Shown piece after piece: positions 10,732-19,713 of a stretch of DNA of 64,000 nucleotides. Source of the stretch: Candidatus Cybelea septentrionalis. Its GTDB lineage: Bacteria; Vulcanimicrobiota; Vulcanimicrobiia; Vulcanimicrobiales; Vulcanimicrobiaceae. The notes beneath the pieces are model-generated. The model worked only from the letters and a program-made list of their open reading frames with translations, had not been told where the DNA came from and did no database searches. Both the position numbers and the translations under genes were made by a program. The stretch lies in NCBI GenBank assembly GCA_003158175.1, contig PMHJ01000034.1, positions 102,776 through 166,775 on the forward strand, written 5' to 3'. Each line of letters opens with the position of its first letter. The first letter of the stretch is position 1.

Positions 10732-11609
10732 CTTTTTACGGTCGAAGCGGTGTAAATCTCATCGATCGAGTGCTTCAGCTCGGCGTTGAAGGCGGCGTCG
10801 CTCATATCGTGCGTAAGACCCTCTAGTAACGCCCGAGAGAAGCTTGCGATCATACCGCGATCGTGCGAGAGGCGTTCGCAAGCCTCATCGCGTGAATAGC
10901 CGCCGGAAAGCGCCACGACGCGTGCCACGCCTTCGTGGTGAGTCAGAGGTTCGTAAAGGTTCGGCACGTTTGGAATCGTCAGCTTCAACATGACCCGGCG
11001 ATGCGCCGGGAGAGCGTCGAGTTGACGGACGAGCGCCGCCAGGAGTATAGCTTCAGCCGCCGCCTTGTCAGGGCTCTTTATGAGTACCTCCGGCTCGAGT
11101 ATCGGCAGGAGCCCGCGATCTGCGATCCGCGCGGCCAATTCGAACTGTTGATCGACGATGGCCGCGATGCCGTTCGTCGAGGGAAGCCTGACGGTCGACC
11201 GCATCTTCGTGCCAAAGACGCCCAATCCGGCAGCACGAGCGAGCAACGCGTCGAGGCCAGGGATCGCCTTCATCAAACTCACACCGTCGCGCTCGTCCTC
11301 CAGCCCCTTATCTACCTTCAAAAACGGAACGATGCCGCGATCCTTCCATAGGAAGGTGGGAACCGGCGTATCGCCGACGGTGCCGTCCATCGTAAGCTCA
11401 AACAAGATCGTTGCGATGATCTTCTCGCCGGTGAACGCCGGCGCCGTCATGACGCGAACGCGCATCTCGTGCATGAGCGCGAACATCTCGTCATCGCCAT
11501 TGTAAGCGCTGTCCGGAATACCGTAAAGTCGCAAGGCCCCGGGCGTGGAGCCACCGCTCTGATCGAGTGCGGCGATAAAGCCGGGCTTGCCGCTTACTTG
11601 CGCGTCCAT
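10728..11609 (-). CDS. Fructose-bisphosphate aldolase class I
   Basis: 293 aa from the ATG at 11609 (MDAQVSGKPGFIAALDQSGG), the usual length of the bacterial class I enzyme. It cleaves fructose 1,6-bisphosphate into two triose phosphates through a Schiff-base lysine. Visible family blocks are ALDQSGGSTPGAL, WKDRGIVPFLKVDKGL, LPILEPEV, MLKLTIPN (Lys) and LSGGYSRDEAC. An in-frame GTG at 11624 is a possible alternative start. Its 5' end is 113 bp from the divergent gene at 11722. Confidence 0.9.
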   Translation of the reverse strand: MDAQVSGKPGFIAALDQSGGSTPGALRLYGIPDSAYNGDDEMFALMHEMRVRVMTAPAFTGEKIIATILFELTMDGTVGDTPVPTFLWKDRGIVPFLKVDKGLEDERDGVSLMKAIPGLDALLARAAGLGVFGTKMRSTVRLPSTNGIAAIVDQQFELAARIADRGLLPILEPEVLIKSPDKAAAEAILLAALVRQLDALPAHRRVMLKLTIPNVPNLYEPLTHHEGVARVVALSGGYSRDEACERLSHDRGMIASFSRALLEGLTHDMSDAAFNAELKHSIDEIYTASTVKS

Positions 11610-11721
11610 TGCATGATCGGGCACGATTGACTCTACTACAGCCGCTGTTGTTTCGCCTGGTCCGGCGCGATGCAGGCGGAGGTGCTGCTGCATGCGAACG
11701 GCGTCGGCGGAGGAAACCACA

Positions 11722-12891
11722 ATGCTGGCGGCGTTTTTGGTCTGGTCGAGTTTGGCGCTCGCTCCCGTGGCCGACGTGCCTTCGTCTTCCGCAATCGAGA
11801 GCATCGTGCGTAGCTCGATGGCGACGAACCACCTGAAGGCTGTCATCGTGCAGGTGCGCACGAACGGAACGGAGGTTTACACCGGCGCTTTCGGCGACTC
11901 GATGACCGGCGTTCCGGCGACCCCGGACATGCACTTTCGCAACGGAGCGATGGCGTTCACGTACATGTCGACGCTGCTCCTCGAACTCGTCGACCAAAAA
12001 AAGGTGACGCTGGACACCAAGCTCTCGGCCTACTTTCCCGGTCTTCCCCGCGCCGATCGCATCACGCTGAGAAATCTCGCGCAAATGACCTCGGGCTACG
12101 CCGATTACGTGTATCAGCCCGAAACGTCGCTGGCCGTCTACCGAGATCCATTTCGCCAGTGGACTCCCGAAGAACTTACGCAGATCGGCGTGTCAAAACC
12201 CATGGAGTTCGTGCCGGGCGCCAACTGGGGCTACTCGCACACTAACTACGTCATCCTCGGCCGCGTGCTCGAGAAGATCGCCGGTATGCCGCTCGTCGAT
12301 GCAATTCGGCAGTTCGTGTTGGAGCCGATGGGCCTCAAGCAGACCGGCGCGCTGACGACGCCGGAGATTCCGCAGCCCGTTTTGCACGCATTCAGCTCCG
12401 AACGCCGCGACGTTCTTGGAGTCAAGCCGGGTGTGCCGTTCTACGAGGAGGCGACGTTTTGGAATCCGTCGTGGACCACTGCCGAAGGCGCCGTCGAGAC
12501 GACCGATATCTCCGACCTCGCCGTGTCGATCGAAGACGTTGCGACCGGGAAGCTGTTATCGCCGTCGTCGTCTGCCGCGCAGATCGTTCCTACCCTCATC
12601 GGGTTCGGCCACACGCAAGCGGGCTGTTCCGCGTGCGGAGAAAACACTGCGGCCTTCAACTACGGGCTGGGCGTGATCATCACCGGCCCTTGGATCGGCC
12701 AGACGCTGGGGTTCGCCGGCGCCTCGGGGATTGCCGGCTACTTGCCCGGCCAGAAGCTAACGATAGCGGTGGAAGCGACGAGCGGACCCGCCGCGTACGA
12801 TGACAAAGGCAACGCGGGACTCGGCGCCGTCGCCGTCTTCCGTGCGCTCGCGCAGGCGCTCGCACCGAATACGGTGCCGCCGCCTCGCTAA
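11722..12891 (+). CDS. Serine-hydrolase-fold protein lacking the SxxK motif (probable pseudoenzyme)
   Basis: 389 aa. The ATG at 11722 is chosen because GGAGGAA lies 7 nt upstream and a signal peptide follows directly. The fold is that of the class C beta-lactamase family: NGAMAFTYMSTLLLELVDQK aligns with the active paralogue at 9009-10154, but the catalytic SNTK is replaced by AMAF, and YSN by YSH. The Ser and Lys needed for acyl-enzyme chemistry are therefore absent. An ancillary or binding role is more likely than hydrolysis. The reading frame is otherwise intact. Confidence 0.75.
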   Translation: MLAAFLVWSSLALAPVADVPSSSAIESIVRSSMATNHLKAVIVQVRTNGTEVYTGAFGDSMTGVPATPDMHFRNGAMAFTYMSTLLLELVDQKKVTLDTKLSAYFPGLPRADRITLRNLAQMTSGYADYVYQPETSLAVYRDPFRQWTPEELTQIGVSKPMEFVPGANWGYSHTNYVILGRVLEKIAGMPLVDAIRQFVLEPMGLKQTGALTTPEIPQPVLHAFSSERRDVLGVKPGVPFYEEATFWNPSWTTAEGAVETTDISDLAVSIEDVATGKLLSPSSSAAQIVPTLIGFGHTQAGCSACGENTAAFNYGLGVIITGPWIGQTLGFAGASGIAGYLPGQKLTIAVEATSGPAAYDDKGNAGLGAVAVFRALAQALAPNTVPPPR

Positions 12892-12898
12892 CGTTGCT

Positions 12899-14266
12899 TC
12901 ACTCATAGTCCGGAGCGAAATAGTCGCTGTCGAATTTGCGATGTACGAAAAATTGGGCTGGGTGCGGTGCTTTGATCGCCACGAATGGACGAGACTTCTG
13001 CGTAAAGTCGAAACAGTCGCCGGCAGGCGAAGTTGCGCGCTTGTCGGCCGCGGCAAGTTGGGCGAGCCCGTAGAGATTTTCGGCAAACCGTAAGACGCTG
13101 GTCGTTTCGTATTGCACGTGCGAGACGTGGTTCTTCTTGGCGTAGGGAGAGATCACCAAGAGCGGAACGCGAAACCCATTCCCGTCGTAATCTTCGAACG
13201 GCGGCGCGACCGGATCGTAGAATCCGCCCCAATCGTCCCACTGGATGAAGATCGCCGTTGAGGCCCAGAATTTGCTTTGACCGACGGTGTTGACGAGGGC
13301 CGCGACCCACGAGGGGCCGAAACCGCCGCCGCACTCGAGGTGATCGGACTCCGCGCATTCGGGCGTAATCCACGTGAAGTTCGCGAGCTTTCCCGCTCGC
13401 ACGTCGGTGATGAACTTCCAGTTCGGCGATATGACGTCTTTCTTCCAATCGGGACCGTTGAAGATATGATTGACCGCCTGATACCCGGACCACGTCCCGC
13501 CGTTGCCGCCCCGGTCGTTGCCGTAACGCGCTGCGTAGAAACGCCACGACAGATTCGCCTTGTCCAGTTCGTCGCCGAGCGTGGTGTAATCGAAACAGGC
13601 TTGCTGATAGCTGCCGTACGACCGATTCTGCGTGATCGTATCGACCACGTCGCCCGAGCCTCCGGCACAGCCCCAGAGCAGCGAATCGGGCAGATCGACG
13701 CTCGACTGCGCTTGCGCGGCGATTACGTACTGATGCGAGACAAAGCTCTCGTCGAGGTGCGACTGGAACATATTATCGGCGACGACCCACTCATGCGCCA
13801 TGTCGAAGTATGGCTTCGACTCGCTGTGCGGTACGTAGACGTACTGTGGGTTGGTCGGTCCGCCGTCCGAAAACTCTTCGTTGAAGCCGTTCATTTGGCA
13901 ATCGGTTCCGGGCAGGCTGCCGGTTCCGTTGCAGGCGGTAAACATCGCTCCGGCCGAGTGGTCGATCTCGTAGACGGTTTCTAGAGTCTCGGGTTGGAGG
14001 GTGATCGTCTGCCCGTACGAGTTCTTCCCCGTGGGAACGGTATACGCACCAGGATAACCTTGGAAGAGATTATTGAAGCTACGGTTCTCCTGAACGATGT
14101 AGATGACGTGCGTGATCTTCCCAGCTCCGCTGGCGTTGAGGGTTCGCAAAACAGATTCGCTTTTCATGGACGGCAACTCCCCACCGGAACCCAAGGGAGT
14201 TTGGCCGCCGGATGCGCACCCGGCAAGTGCGAGGAGCGAGAGAATTGCGACGAAGCGACGTGTCAT
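12899..14266 (-). CDS. Secreted phosphoesterase family lipoprotein
   Basis: 455 aa. Lipoprotein signal with lipobox ALAGC. The start of the mature domain, ITHVIYIVQENRSFNNLF, contains the ENRSF motif of the phosphoesterase family that includes non-haemolytic phospholipase C and acid phosphatase AcpA. Further family motifs are DESFVSHQY, ITPE, WDDWGGFYDPV and VPLLVISPYAKKNHVSH, which carry the metal-binding Asp and His residues. It probably releases phosphate from phospholipids or other esters outside the cytoplasm. Confidence 0.85.
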   Translation of the reverse strand: MTRRFVAILSLLALAGCASGGQTPLGSGGELPSMKSESVLRTLNASGAGKITHVIYIVQENRSFNNLFQGYPGAYTVPTGKNSYGQTITLQPETLETVYEIDHSAGAMFTACNGTGSLPGTDCQMNGFNEEFSDGGPTNPQYVYVPHSESKPYFDMAHEWVVADNMFQSHLDESFVSHQYVIAAQAQSSVDLPDSLLWGCAGGSGDVVDTITQNRSYGSYQQACFDYTTLGDELDKANLSWRFYAARYGNDRGGNGGTWSGYQAVNHIFNGPDWKKDVISPNWKFITDVRAGKLANFTWITPECAESDHLECGGGFGPSWVAALVNTVGQSKFWASTAIFIQWDDWGGFYDPVAPPFEDYDGNGFRVPLLVISPYAKKNHVSHVQYETTSVLRFAENLYGLAQLAAADKRATSPAGDCFDFTQKSRPFVAIKAPHPAQFFVHRKFDSDYFAPDYE

Positions 14267-14307
14267 GGCGTGGGCTTCCGCGATGGTGCAACGCTTGCCT
14301 GCGAAAA

Positions 14308-14592
14308 TCAGATCGGAACGGCCATCTCTCCGGTTCGTTCGCGCGCGAGCGGTCGCACGCCGTTGAGCACGAGTCGGTTGTACTGCTCCGTCGCTTTGTG
14401 AAAGTCGAGGGCCGCTTCATCCCGATACTTTTCCCACAGCACAAACACGTTCGGCTTCTCTCGGCTTCGAGCAACCTCGAAGGCCATCACGCCCTCCTCC
14501 TTGCGTGAGGCCTCGCGCAGCTCTCGCAATATCGCTTCGGCCCTATCTCCGTCTTCGGGAGCGAAGGTAAACTTGACGGACTGAATCAGCAT
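14308..14592 (-). CDS. ABM-domain protein (quinol monooxygenase-like)
   Basis: 94 aa, a single antibiotic biosynthesis monooxygenase (ABM) domain. Visible family features are the central EEGVMAFEVARS strand and VFVLWEKYRDEAALDFHKAT, with the usual W/E-x-Y and H. These dimeric ferredoxin-like proteins are often quinol or other aromatic monooxygenases acting without cofactor, but many have no proven activity. It lies 4 bp downstream of the GH130 gene on the same strand, so it is probably cotranscribed with it. Confidence 0.75.
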   Translation of the reverse strand: MLIQSVKFTFAPEDGDRAEAILRELREASRKEEGVMAFEVARSREKPNVFVLWEKYRDEAALDFHKATEQYNRLVLNGVRPLARERTGEMAVPI

Positions 14593-14596
14593 GGCG

Positions 14597-15661
14597 TTAT
14601 CCTCTCTGCGAAAGCGTCAGTCTGCCACGACCGATTTCATAATCGGCCATGCCGTAATAGATGTCGAACGTGCGCTCGTCGCGCCGGTCGATTCCGGTCG
14701 GAAAGACGACCTGTCCGACCGTCCCGTAGAGCTCACCGCGGGTTTCCGGAACGAACAGCGGCTCGGGCGAACGATAAATTATTTGCTCGAGGTGGGTCGC
14801 GTCGTGAAGAATCAGCCCCGCGCAGTAGCGCAGCAGCGTCGTGCCGGTGGGATGGGGGATCTCGTCCACGCCGTGAATGACCGCGAGCCAGCCTTCCGCG
14901 ATCCGTACCGGTGGTGCTCCGCCCCCAACCTTGATCCTCCCCCACGTTGCGGGCGGTAGTGGGACGGGGTGCGTTTCGGTAACCGAACAGAGCGCGGCAA
15001 TGTCGGCCTTTACCGCATCGAGCGGTATGTAGCCAATCGAAATGCCTTCACGCTGATTTTCCGGCAGGGCGGCCAGCGTGGAGACCGCACCTTCGCCCCC
15101 GCGCACCGAAATCGCTAGCGTCGGACGGTGATAGAAAGCCAGCGACTCCACACCGGTGGGCGATGCGACCGGCTCGGAAAAGAATGCCGCATCCTTGTCG
15201 GCAAATGGAGCATCGCTTTGCCTGAAGCGGAGCAACCCCAGGCGCTGCCAATGCAGCGCATCTCCCGACACGGCGACGGCGACCTCGGGCCCACGTGGAC
15301 CGAAGGCCACATACGACATCACGTACGTGTCGAGTGCGCCTACAAATGTGATGCGAGGATCTTCGCAGCCATACCCTCCCGGCTGCGTGCGCACCTCGTA
15401 AGGGGCCGCCGGCTGGAGCACGAAGCCGTGCGGTTCGACTTCGAGCACGCCGTCGGAGCGTTCTTCGGCTCCGAACGAGCCGATACGCGAAATGTTTCCA
15501 GGCGCAACCATGCGCGGATACAGTTGCAGCGTGCCGTTGCGCAGGCGCGTACACGCTGGGTTCAACACTCCGAGGCGCTCGTCGATCGTGGCGTTTGGTT
15601 TCAAGACCATGCCCAATCGTTCGAAGCGTGCGTTTAGCAAAGTCCTATCGACCCCAGCCAC
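14597..15661 (-). CDS. Glycoside hydrolase family 130 protein (mannoside phosphorylase-like)
   Basis: 354 aa five-bladed beta-propeller enzyme. Recognisable blocks are VLNPACTRL, GCEDPRIT (with the catalytic-site Asp), DKDAAFFSE, KVGGGAPPV, WLAVIHGVD and IYYGMAD. GH130 enzymes phosphorolyse or hydrolyse beta-mannosides. Which reaction occurs depends on phosphate-binding Arg/His residues that cannot be judged safely here. It is cytoplasmic, with no signal peptide. It is divergent from the nickel genes starting at 15757. Confidence 0.8.
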   Translation of the reverse strand: MAGVDRTLLNARFERLGMVLKPNATIDERLGVLNPACTRLRNGTLQLYPRMVAPGNISRIGSFGAEERSDGVLEVEPHGFVLQPAAPYEVRTQPGGYGCEDPRITFVGALDTYVMSYVAFGPRGPEVAVAVSGDALHWQRLGLLRFRQSDAPFADKDAAFFSEPVASPTGVESLAFYHRPTLAISVRGGEGAVSTLAALPENQREGISIGYIPLDAVKADIAALCSVTETHPVPLPPATWGRIKVGGGAPPVRIAEGWLAVIHGVDEIPHPTGTTLLRYCAGLILHDATHLEQIIYRSPEPLFVPETRGELYGTVGQVVFPTGIDRRDERTFDIYYGMADYEIGRGRLTLSQRG

Positions 15662-15756
15662 TCACACCTAGAGCGTCCGATCCCCAGGCTGCCGGCCATG
15701 CTGATCCGTCCGCCCGCCCCGCGGGAGCGCGTTGCGGCGACCGTGAAGGTAATCCG

Positions 15757-15954
15757 ATGCAGCCTTCAGAGCACACCCACCAGCATACCCATGCCGACGG
15801 AAGCGAACACGCGCACGCGCACGGGCACGCCGACCCCGAACACCATCACGAGCACGACGTCCACGAACACGAGCATCTGCATGCCGATGGAACGAAGCAC
15901 AGTCATTCGCATGGCCACGCCGGAAGCGAAGAGGCACACGACCACACCCACTAA
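15757..15954 (+). CDS. Histidine-rich peptide, probable nickel-binding protein
   Basis: 65 aa, 23 of them His, with Asp, Glu, Ala, Gly, Thr and Ser for most of the rest. Imperfect repeats (HTHADGSEHAHAHGHADP, HLHADGTKHSHSHGHAGS) show internal duplication. The ATG at 15757 has AAGG 7 nt upstream. Only 21 bp separate its stop from the NiCoT permease start, so the two are almost surely cotranscribed. Such His tracts bind Ni(II) and Zn(II) and in many bacteria are part of HypB or SlyD. Here HypB has no His tract, so this free peptide may do that storage or delivery job. Confidence 0.75.
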   Translation: MQPSEHTHQHTHADGSEHAHAHGHADPEHHHEHDVHEHEHLHADGTKHSHSHGHAGSEEAHDHTH

Positions 15955-15975
15955 CGCCGGCTCAGCCTTCGCGGC

Positions 15976-17064
15976 GTGAGGAGAGCGTCTAGCACCGGAT
16001 TCGATCTCGCGGCGCTCAAGCGAGTCTTCGACGACAGCACGAGCGGAGTGCGCGGCCGCATCGCGGCAATTTACGCGTTCCTGATTGCAGCCAACGCCGG
16101 AACTTGGATGGTCGCGTTCGCGGCGTTTCACAACCGCCCCGCGCTCCTGGGCAGCGCACTTCTCGCCTATACGTTTGGTTTGCGTCACGCAGTGGACGCG
16201 GACCACATTTCGGCGATTGACAACGTCACGCGCAAGCTCATGCAAGAGAAAAAGCGCCCGGTCGCAGTCGGGTTTTTCTTCTCGCTCGGGCACTCGACGG
16301 TCGTCGTGGCGCTTTCAATCGCGATCGCGCTTGCCGCGTCGGCCATATCGCATGCGTTTCCGCGATTGCAAGAAGTAGGCGGCCTCGTTGGGACGAGCGT
16401 GTCGGCCCTCTTTCTTTATGCAATCGCCGCCGTAAACTTGTTGGTTTTGGTCGAAGTGATCCGCGCGTTTCGCGCGGTAAGGGCCGGGCGCGGTTACGAC
16501 GAGCAAAGTCTTGATGACTTCCTGATGCAGCGTGGCATGATCGCGCGCTTCTGCCGCCCGCTCCTCGGCCTGATCGGGCGCAGCTGGCACATGTATCCGC
16601 TCGGCTTACTCTTTGGCTTGGGATTCGATACGGCAACCGAAGTCGGCGTACTCGGGATCGCGGCCATCGAAGCGGGGAAAGGGCTGCCCGTCTTCACGAT
16701 CCTGATTTTCCCGCTGCTCTTCGCGGCCGGCATGTCGCTAGTGGATACCAGCGACGGAATTCTTATGCTCGGGGCCTATGGTTGGGCCTTTATGAAGCCG
16801 GTTCGTAAGCTCTACTACAATATGAACATCACGCTCCTCTCGGTTCTCGTGGCGCTGCTCGTCGGCACCGTCGAAGCGCTCAACGTCTTGGCCACGCAAT
16901 TCAAGCTCACCGGCTTTTCCTGGACGCTTTTGAATCGCGCGACCGACAACTTCGGCACGCTCGGATTTCTGATTGCGGGCGCGTTCGTCGTCGCTTGGGT
17001 AGCCTCGGTCATCGTCTACAAAGCGCGCCGCTACGACGAGATTGAAGTCGAGAGATCGGCGTAA
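15976..17064 (+). CDS. NiCoT-family nickel/cobalt permease (HoxN/NixA type)
   Basis: 362 aa integral membrane protein with about eight transmembrane segments. The family signature HAVDADHI in segment II (GLRHAVDADHISAIDNVTRK) is complete, and the second signature LGFDTATEV (GLGFDTATEVGVLGI) is present. It imports Ni(II), possibly also Co(II), across the inner membrane. The start is GTG at 15976. It is paired with a His-rich peptide and lies next to the hydrogenase island, so its main job is probably nickel supply to hydrogenase. Its 3' end overlaps the convergent regulator gene by 34 bp. Confidence 0.93.
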   Translation: MRRASSTGFDLAALKRVFDDSTSGVRGRIAAIYAFLIAANAGTWMVAFAAFHNRPALLGSALLAYTFGLRHAVDADHISAIDNVTRKLMQEKKRPVAVGFFFSLGHSTVVVALSIAIALAASAISHAFPRLQEVGGLVGTSVSALFLYAIAAVNLLVLVEVIRAFRAVRAGRGYDEQSLDDFLMQRGMIARFCRPLLGLIGRSWHMYPLGLLFGLGFDTATEVGVLGIAAIEAGKGLPVFTILIFPLLFAAGMSLVDTSDGILMLGAYGWAFMKPVRKLYYNMNITLLSVLVALLVGTVEALNVLATQFKLTGFSWTLLNRATDNFGTLGFLIAGAFVVAWVASVIVYKARRYDEIEVERSA

Positions 17065-19703
17065 TTTACAGGCAGCGACGGGACGCCTCCAGCCCGGCTC
17101 CACGAGTCCTTCGCAAGAATAACGGCGAGCTCGTCGCGGAGCGCGTCGAAGTGGGCTGCATGGGGGACGAACCATGCCCAGTTTGCCGTGTGTGCACGAT
17201 TGCGCGTCTCGAGCGCGGCGACCGCGTCACGAACCTGCCGGCGAACGGAATCGCCGAGCGACTCGGCGCCGTGCACGCCGCGTAAGAGCGCTTCGAGCTC
17301 GCGCACGTCGATGGTCACGCGTTCGTTTAAGGTGTAGCCGCCCTTGCTGCTCTGGATCGCGTCCTTGTCGCCGGCCTGCGCTCGGGTTCGCGAGACGCAC
17401 ATCTTGAGAGCATTGAGCGCATCGTCGGCGTGCAATCCGGGCCAGATTGCGGCGGCAAGCTCTTCCTTCAGCGTTCCGGCGGGGCACAGCGCGAGCGCGG
17501 CAAGCAGCTCTAAGCCGCGATCCGACACGTGCAGAGTATCCGAACCTCGCCGCGCGCGGCCTCGAAGAACGTCGAGATATAAGACGTCGTGATGAACTTT
17601 GAGCGGCGAGCGGCTCACGCGCTCGGCCATTTCCTTGAAAATGCCAAAGTTCGCCGGTTCGGGTGAGTCGATCAGCAACTCGAGCGATGCCTGAAGCGGT
17701 GGAGATTCGATTTGCGCGGCGATGACGCGCGCCTCGAGGAGCCGCCGGCGTTGCGCGGGCAACAGGAGCGCCGCGCATACTCGGATCGCAATTCGCAAGA
17801 ATCCGTTCTCAACGGCATCGATTCCCGTAATGGCCGCATCGAAAAGCTCCTTGGCCAAGTCGACGTCGGTTGTCGTTAGCGCCGCGTGCCAACGCGCCGT
17901 CTGTACCGTACGCGCTGGCGCGTCGATTGGGCCGCGAGCGAGCGCCGTCTCGACGCAGCGGGCGAACGCGCGCGCCTCAACGTCGCCGCAATCCTCGAGC
18001 ATCTGCTTCGCAGCGGTCAAGCGCGCGTCGTCGTTGCAGTACCACGCCGCCGATGCCACTGCCCGCCCCGCGTCCACGATTCGGGAGGTGACGCCACTGC
18101 GCGCGGCGGCGTATAGCGCCTCTTCGCTCATTTTGAGGAGGCCATGCCAGTCGCCGAGGAGGCGCGCCTTCTCCATCGCGATCTGCGCGCTCTCGACGTC
18201 AAAACGCAAATGGCGCGCGCCTTGCACGGCGTCGGACTCGTCGACCAGTTCGTCCGCCTGCGCCAAGCGACCGCGCTTTGCTGCCACGAGCGCCGAGGTC
18301 ATCAGCAGCAGACGCCGTTCTTCGGGCTCGACGTCGCTAGCGCCGCACGCGCGGCTCGCGTCGAGAAGCGACTCGGCCTCGGCGAGCTGCTCGATCTCTT
18401 GTGCCAGGTGTGCGAGATGGACGCGCAATTGCCGCTGCAACGGCGAAGGCGCCGTGGCAGGCAGTGAGTGCAGCAACCGCGCCGCCTCGCCATAGAGACG
18501 GACGGCTTCGATATGCTGACGACGGTATGGGAGCAAGGCGACCCACAGATTTGGGTAGGCGCATAGCGTTGGGACTTTGATCCTCGCGAGCACGCCGATG
18601 AGGCGCGCCGACGGCTGCTGCAACAGACGCGCTGGGAGCCGATCGAGCGCGGCTGCTGCCGATGTTTCATCGCCATAGGCGAGGTAGAGCTCGGCGGCGC
18701 GCAGGAAATCGCCCGAAGTTTCGTACTGCCGCGCGGCGCGAATCAGATAGTTGGTTTCATCCGCACCGTGCTGTGCGCGAATCGTGCCGAGCAGAAGCGG
18801 ATGGGCCTGATACGCGCCGGTTTCAGAGGAGATGAATCCCGGCAGATTCAGCAGACGATCGATGATCGGAGTCGCGTGCCGTATCCCCGTGGCCGCGGCG
18901 ATATCCTCGAGCGATGCCTCCGGGATGGCGGCGGTCGCGAGGATCGTCGACATCATGTCGGGCGTAAACTCCGAGAGTACTTCGCCAGCAAGGTATTCGT
19001 GCAGTCGCAGCGCGGGAACGCTCTCGAGCCGATCGATGAGCCTTTCGAACGCGGAGTCGTACTGCGCAAATCGCGCCAAAAGCAACAGAACGATGGGCCA
19101 ACCGCCGGCGAGCCGATCGATTCGCGCCACGAGTTCTGGAGCGATCTCCGCACCGTCGAAGAGTGCCGCGGCTTCGTCCGCCTTAAAGCGCAGCTCGTCT
19201 TGTGAAAGCGTTAGGATCTGATGCGGCGCAAGATAATGGCCGACGCGCAAAGGCAAAGGAACCCTCGAGCTTACGAGAACCACGCGTTCGCCCGGGCGGG
19301 CCGCAAGAAGATCGCCGAGCAACGCCAGAACGCTGCCGTTTTCTGCGATGGCCTCAGCATGCTCGAGAATAAAGAGTGCGTGTTCCTGGCGTCCTTTCCA
19401 GGTCTCGAGCAACGCGCGACTCCATGTCGCCGCATCGGCCTCGGTCGCGTGCAGGCGCAGCCGCGCGAAAGCCGCCGATTCGCCGCCATTTTGCGATTCG
19501 GCGGCGAGCGCCGACATCGCGCGGCCGGCAAAATCGATGCTGTCCGCAGTCCCCGCGCAATCGCAGATCGCATGGCGGTCGAACCGGCGCGCGAAAAGGC
19601 GCGCGAGCGAGGATTTCCCATATCCCGGGGGCGCCTGAAGCCTGACCAATCGGGGCTCCGACGCGGAGAGGCGCGTCAGCAGCCGAGTCCGCGGCAGCGT
19701 CAT
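17031..19703 (-). CDS. Large ATPase transcriptional regulator (MalT/AfsR-like with C-terminal winged helix)
   Basis: 890 aa. The N-terminal STAND-type ATPase has a Walker A at about residues 24-32 (APPGYGKSS) and a Walker B-like ALFILEHAEA. A long alpha-helical TPR-like region fills about 330-690. The C-terminal part (about 700-780; LLAALALCPAGTLKEELAAAIWPG, then KMCVSRTRAQ and SKGGYTL) is an OmpR/BTAD-type winged helix as found in SARP regulators, here at the C-terminus. It lies just downstream of hypB and on the same strand (11 bp gap), so it is likely cotranscribed with hypA-hypB. The paired heptamers in the hypA-hhyS intergenic region are its most obvious target. Confidence 0.8.
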   Translation of the reverse strand: MTLPRTRLLTRLSASEPRLVRLQAPPGYGKSSLARLFARRFDRHAICDCAGTADSIDFAGRAMSALAAESQNGGESAAFARLRLHATEADAATWSRALLETWKGRQEHALFILEHAEAIAENGSVLALLGDLLAARPGERVVLVSSRVPLPLRVGHYLAPHQILTLSQDELRFKADEAAALFDGAEIAPELVARIDRLAGGWPIVLLLLARFAQYDSAFERLIDRLESVPALRLHEYLAGEVLSEFTPDMMSTILATAAIPEASLEDIAAATGIRHATPIIDRLLNLPGFISSETGAYQAHPLLLGTIRAQHGADETNYLIRAARQYETSGDFLRAAELYLAYGDETSAAAALDRLPARLLQQPSARLIGVLARIKVPTLCAYPNLWVALLPYRRQHIEAVRLYGEAARLLHSLPATAPSPLQRQLRVHLAHLAQEIEQLAEAESLLDASRACGASDVEPEERRLLLMTSALVAAKRGRLAQADELVDESDAVQGARHLRFDVESAQIAMEKARLLGDWHGLLKMSEEALYAAARSGVTSRIVDAGRAVASAAWYCNDDARLTAAKQMLEDCGDVEARAFARCVETALARGPIDAPARTVQTARWHAALTTTDVDLAKELFDAAITGIDAVENGFLRIAIRVCAALLLPAQRRRLLEARVIAAQIESPPLQASLELLIDSPEPANFGIFKEMAERVSRSPLKVHHDVLYLDVLRGRARRGSDTLHVSDRGLELLAALALCPAGTLKEELAAAIWPGLHADDALNALKMCVSRTRAQAGDKDAIQSSKGGYTLNERVTIDVRELEALLRGVHGAESLGDSVRRQVRDAVAALETRNRAHTANWAWFVPHAAHFDALRDELAVILAKDSWSRAGGVPSLPVNYADLSTSISS

Positions 19704-19713
19704 AGCCCCGGGT

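Noticed and set aside
15662-15756. Possible nickel/cobalt or cobalamin riboswitch upstream of the nickel genes
   Set aside because: Only 95 bp between divergent genes, and no conserved riboswitch core could be recognised.
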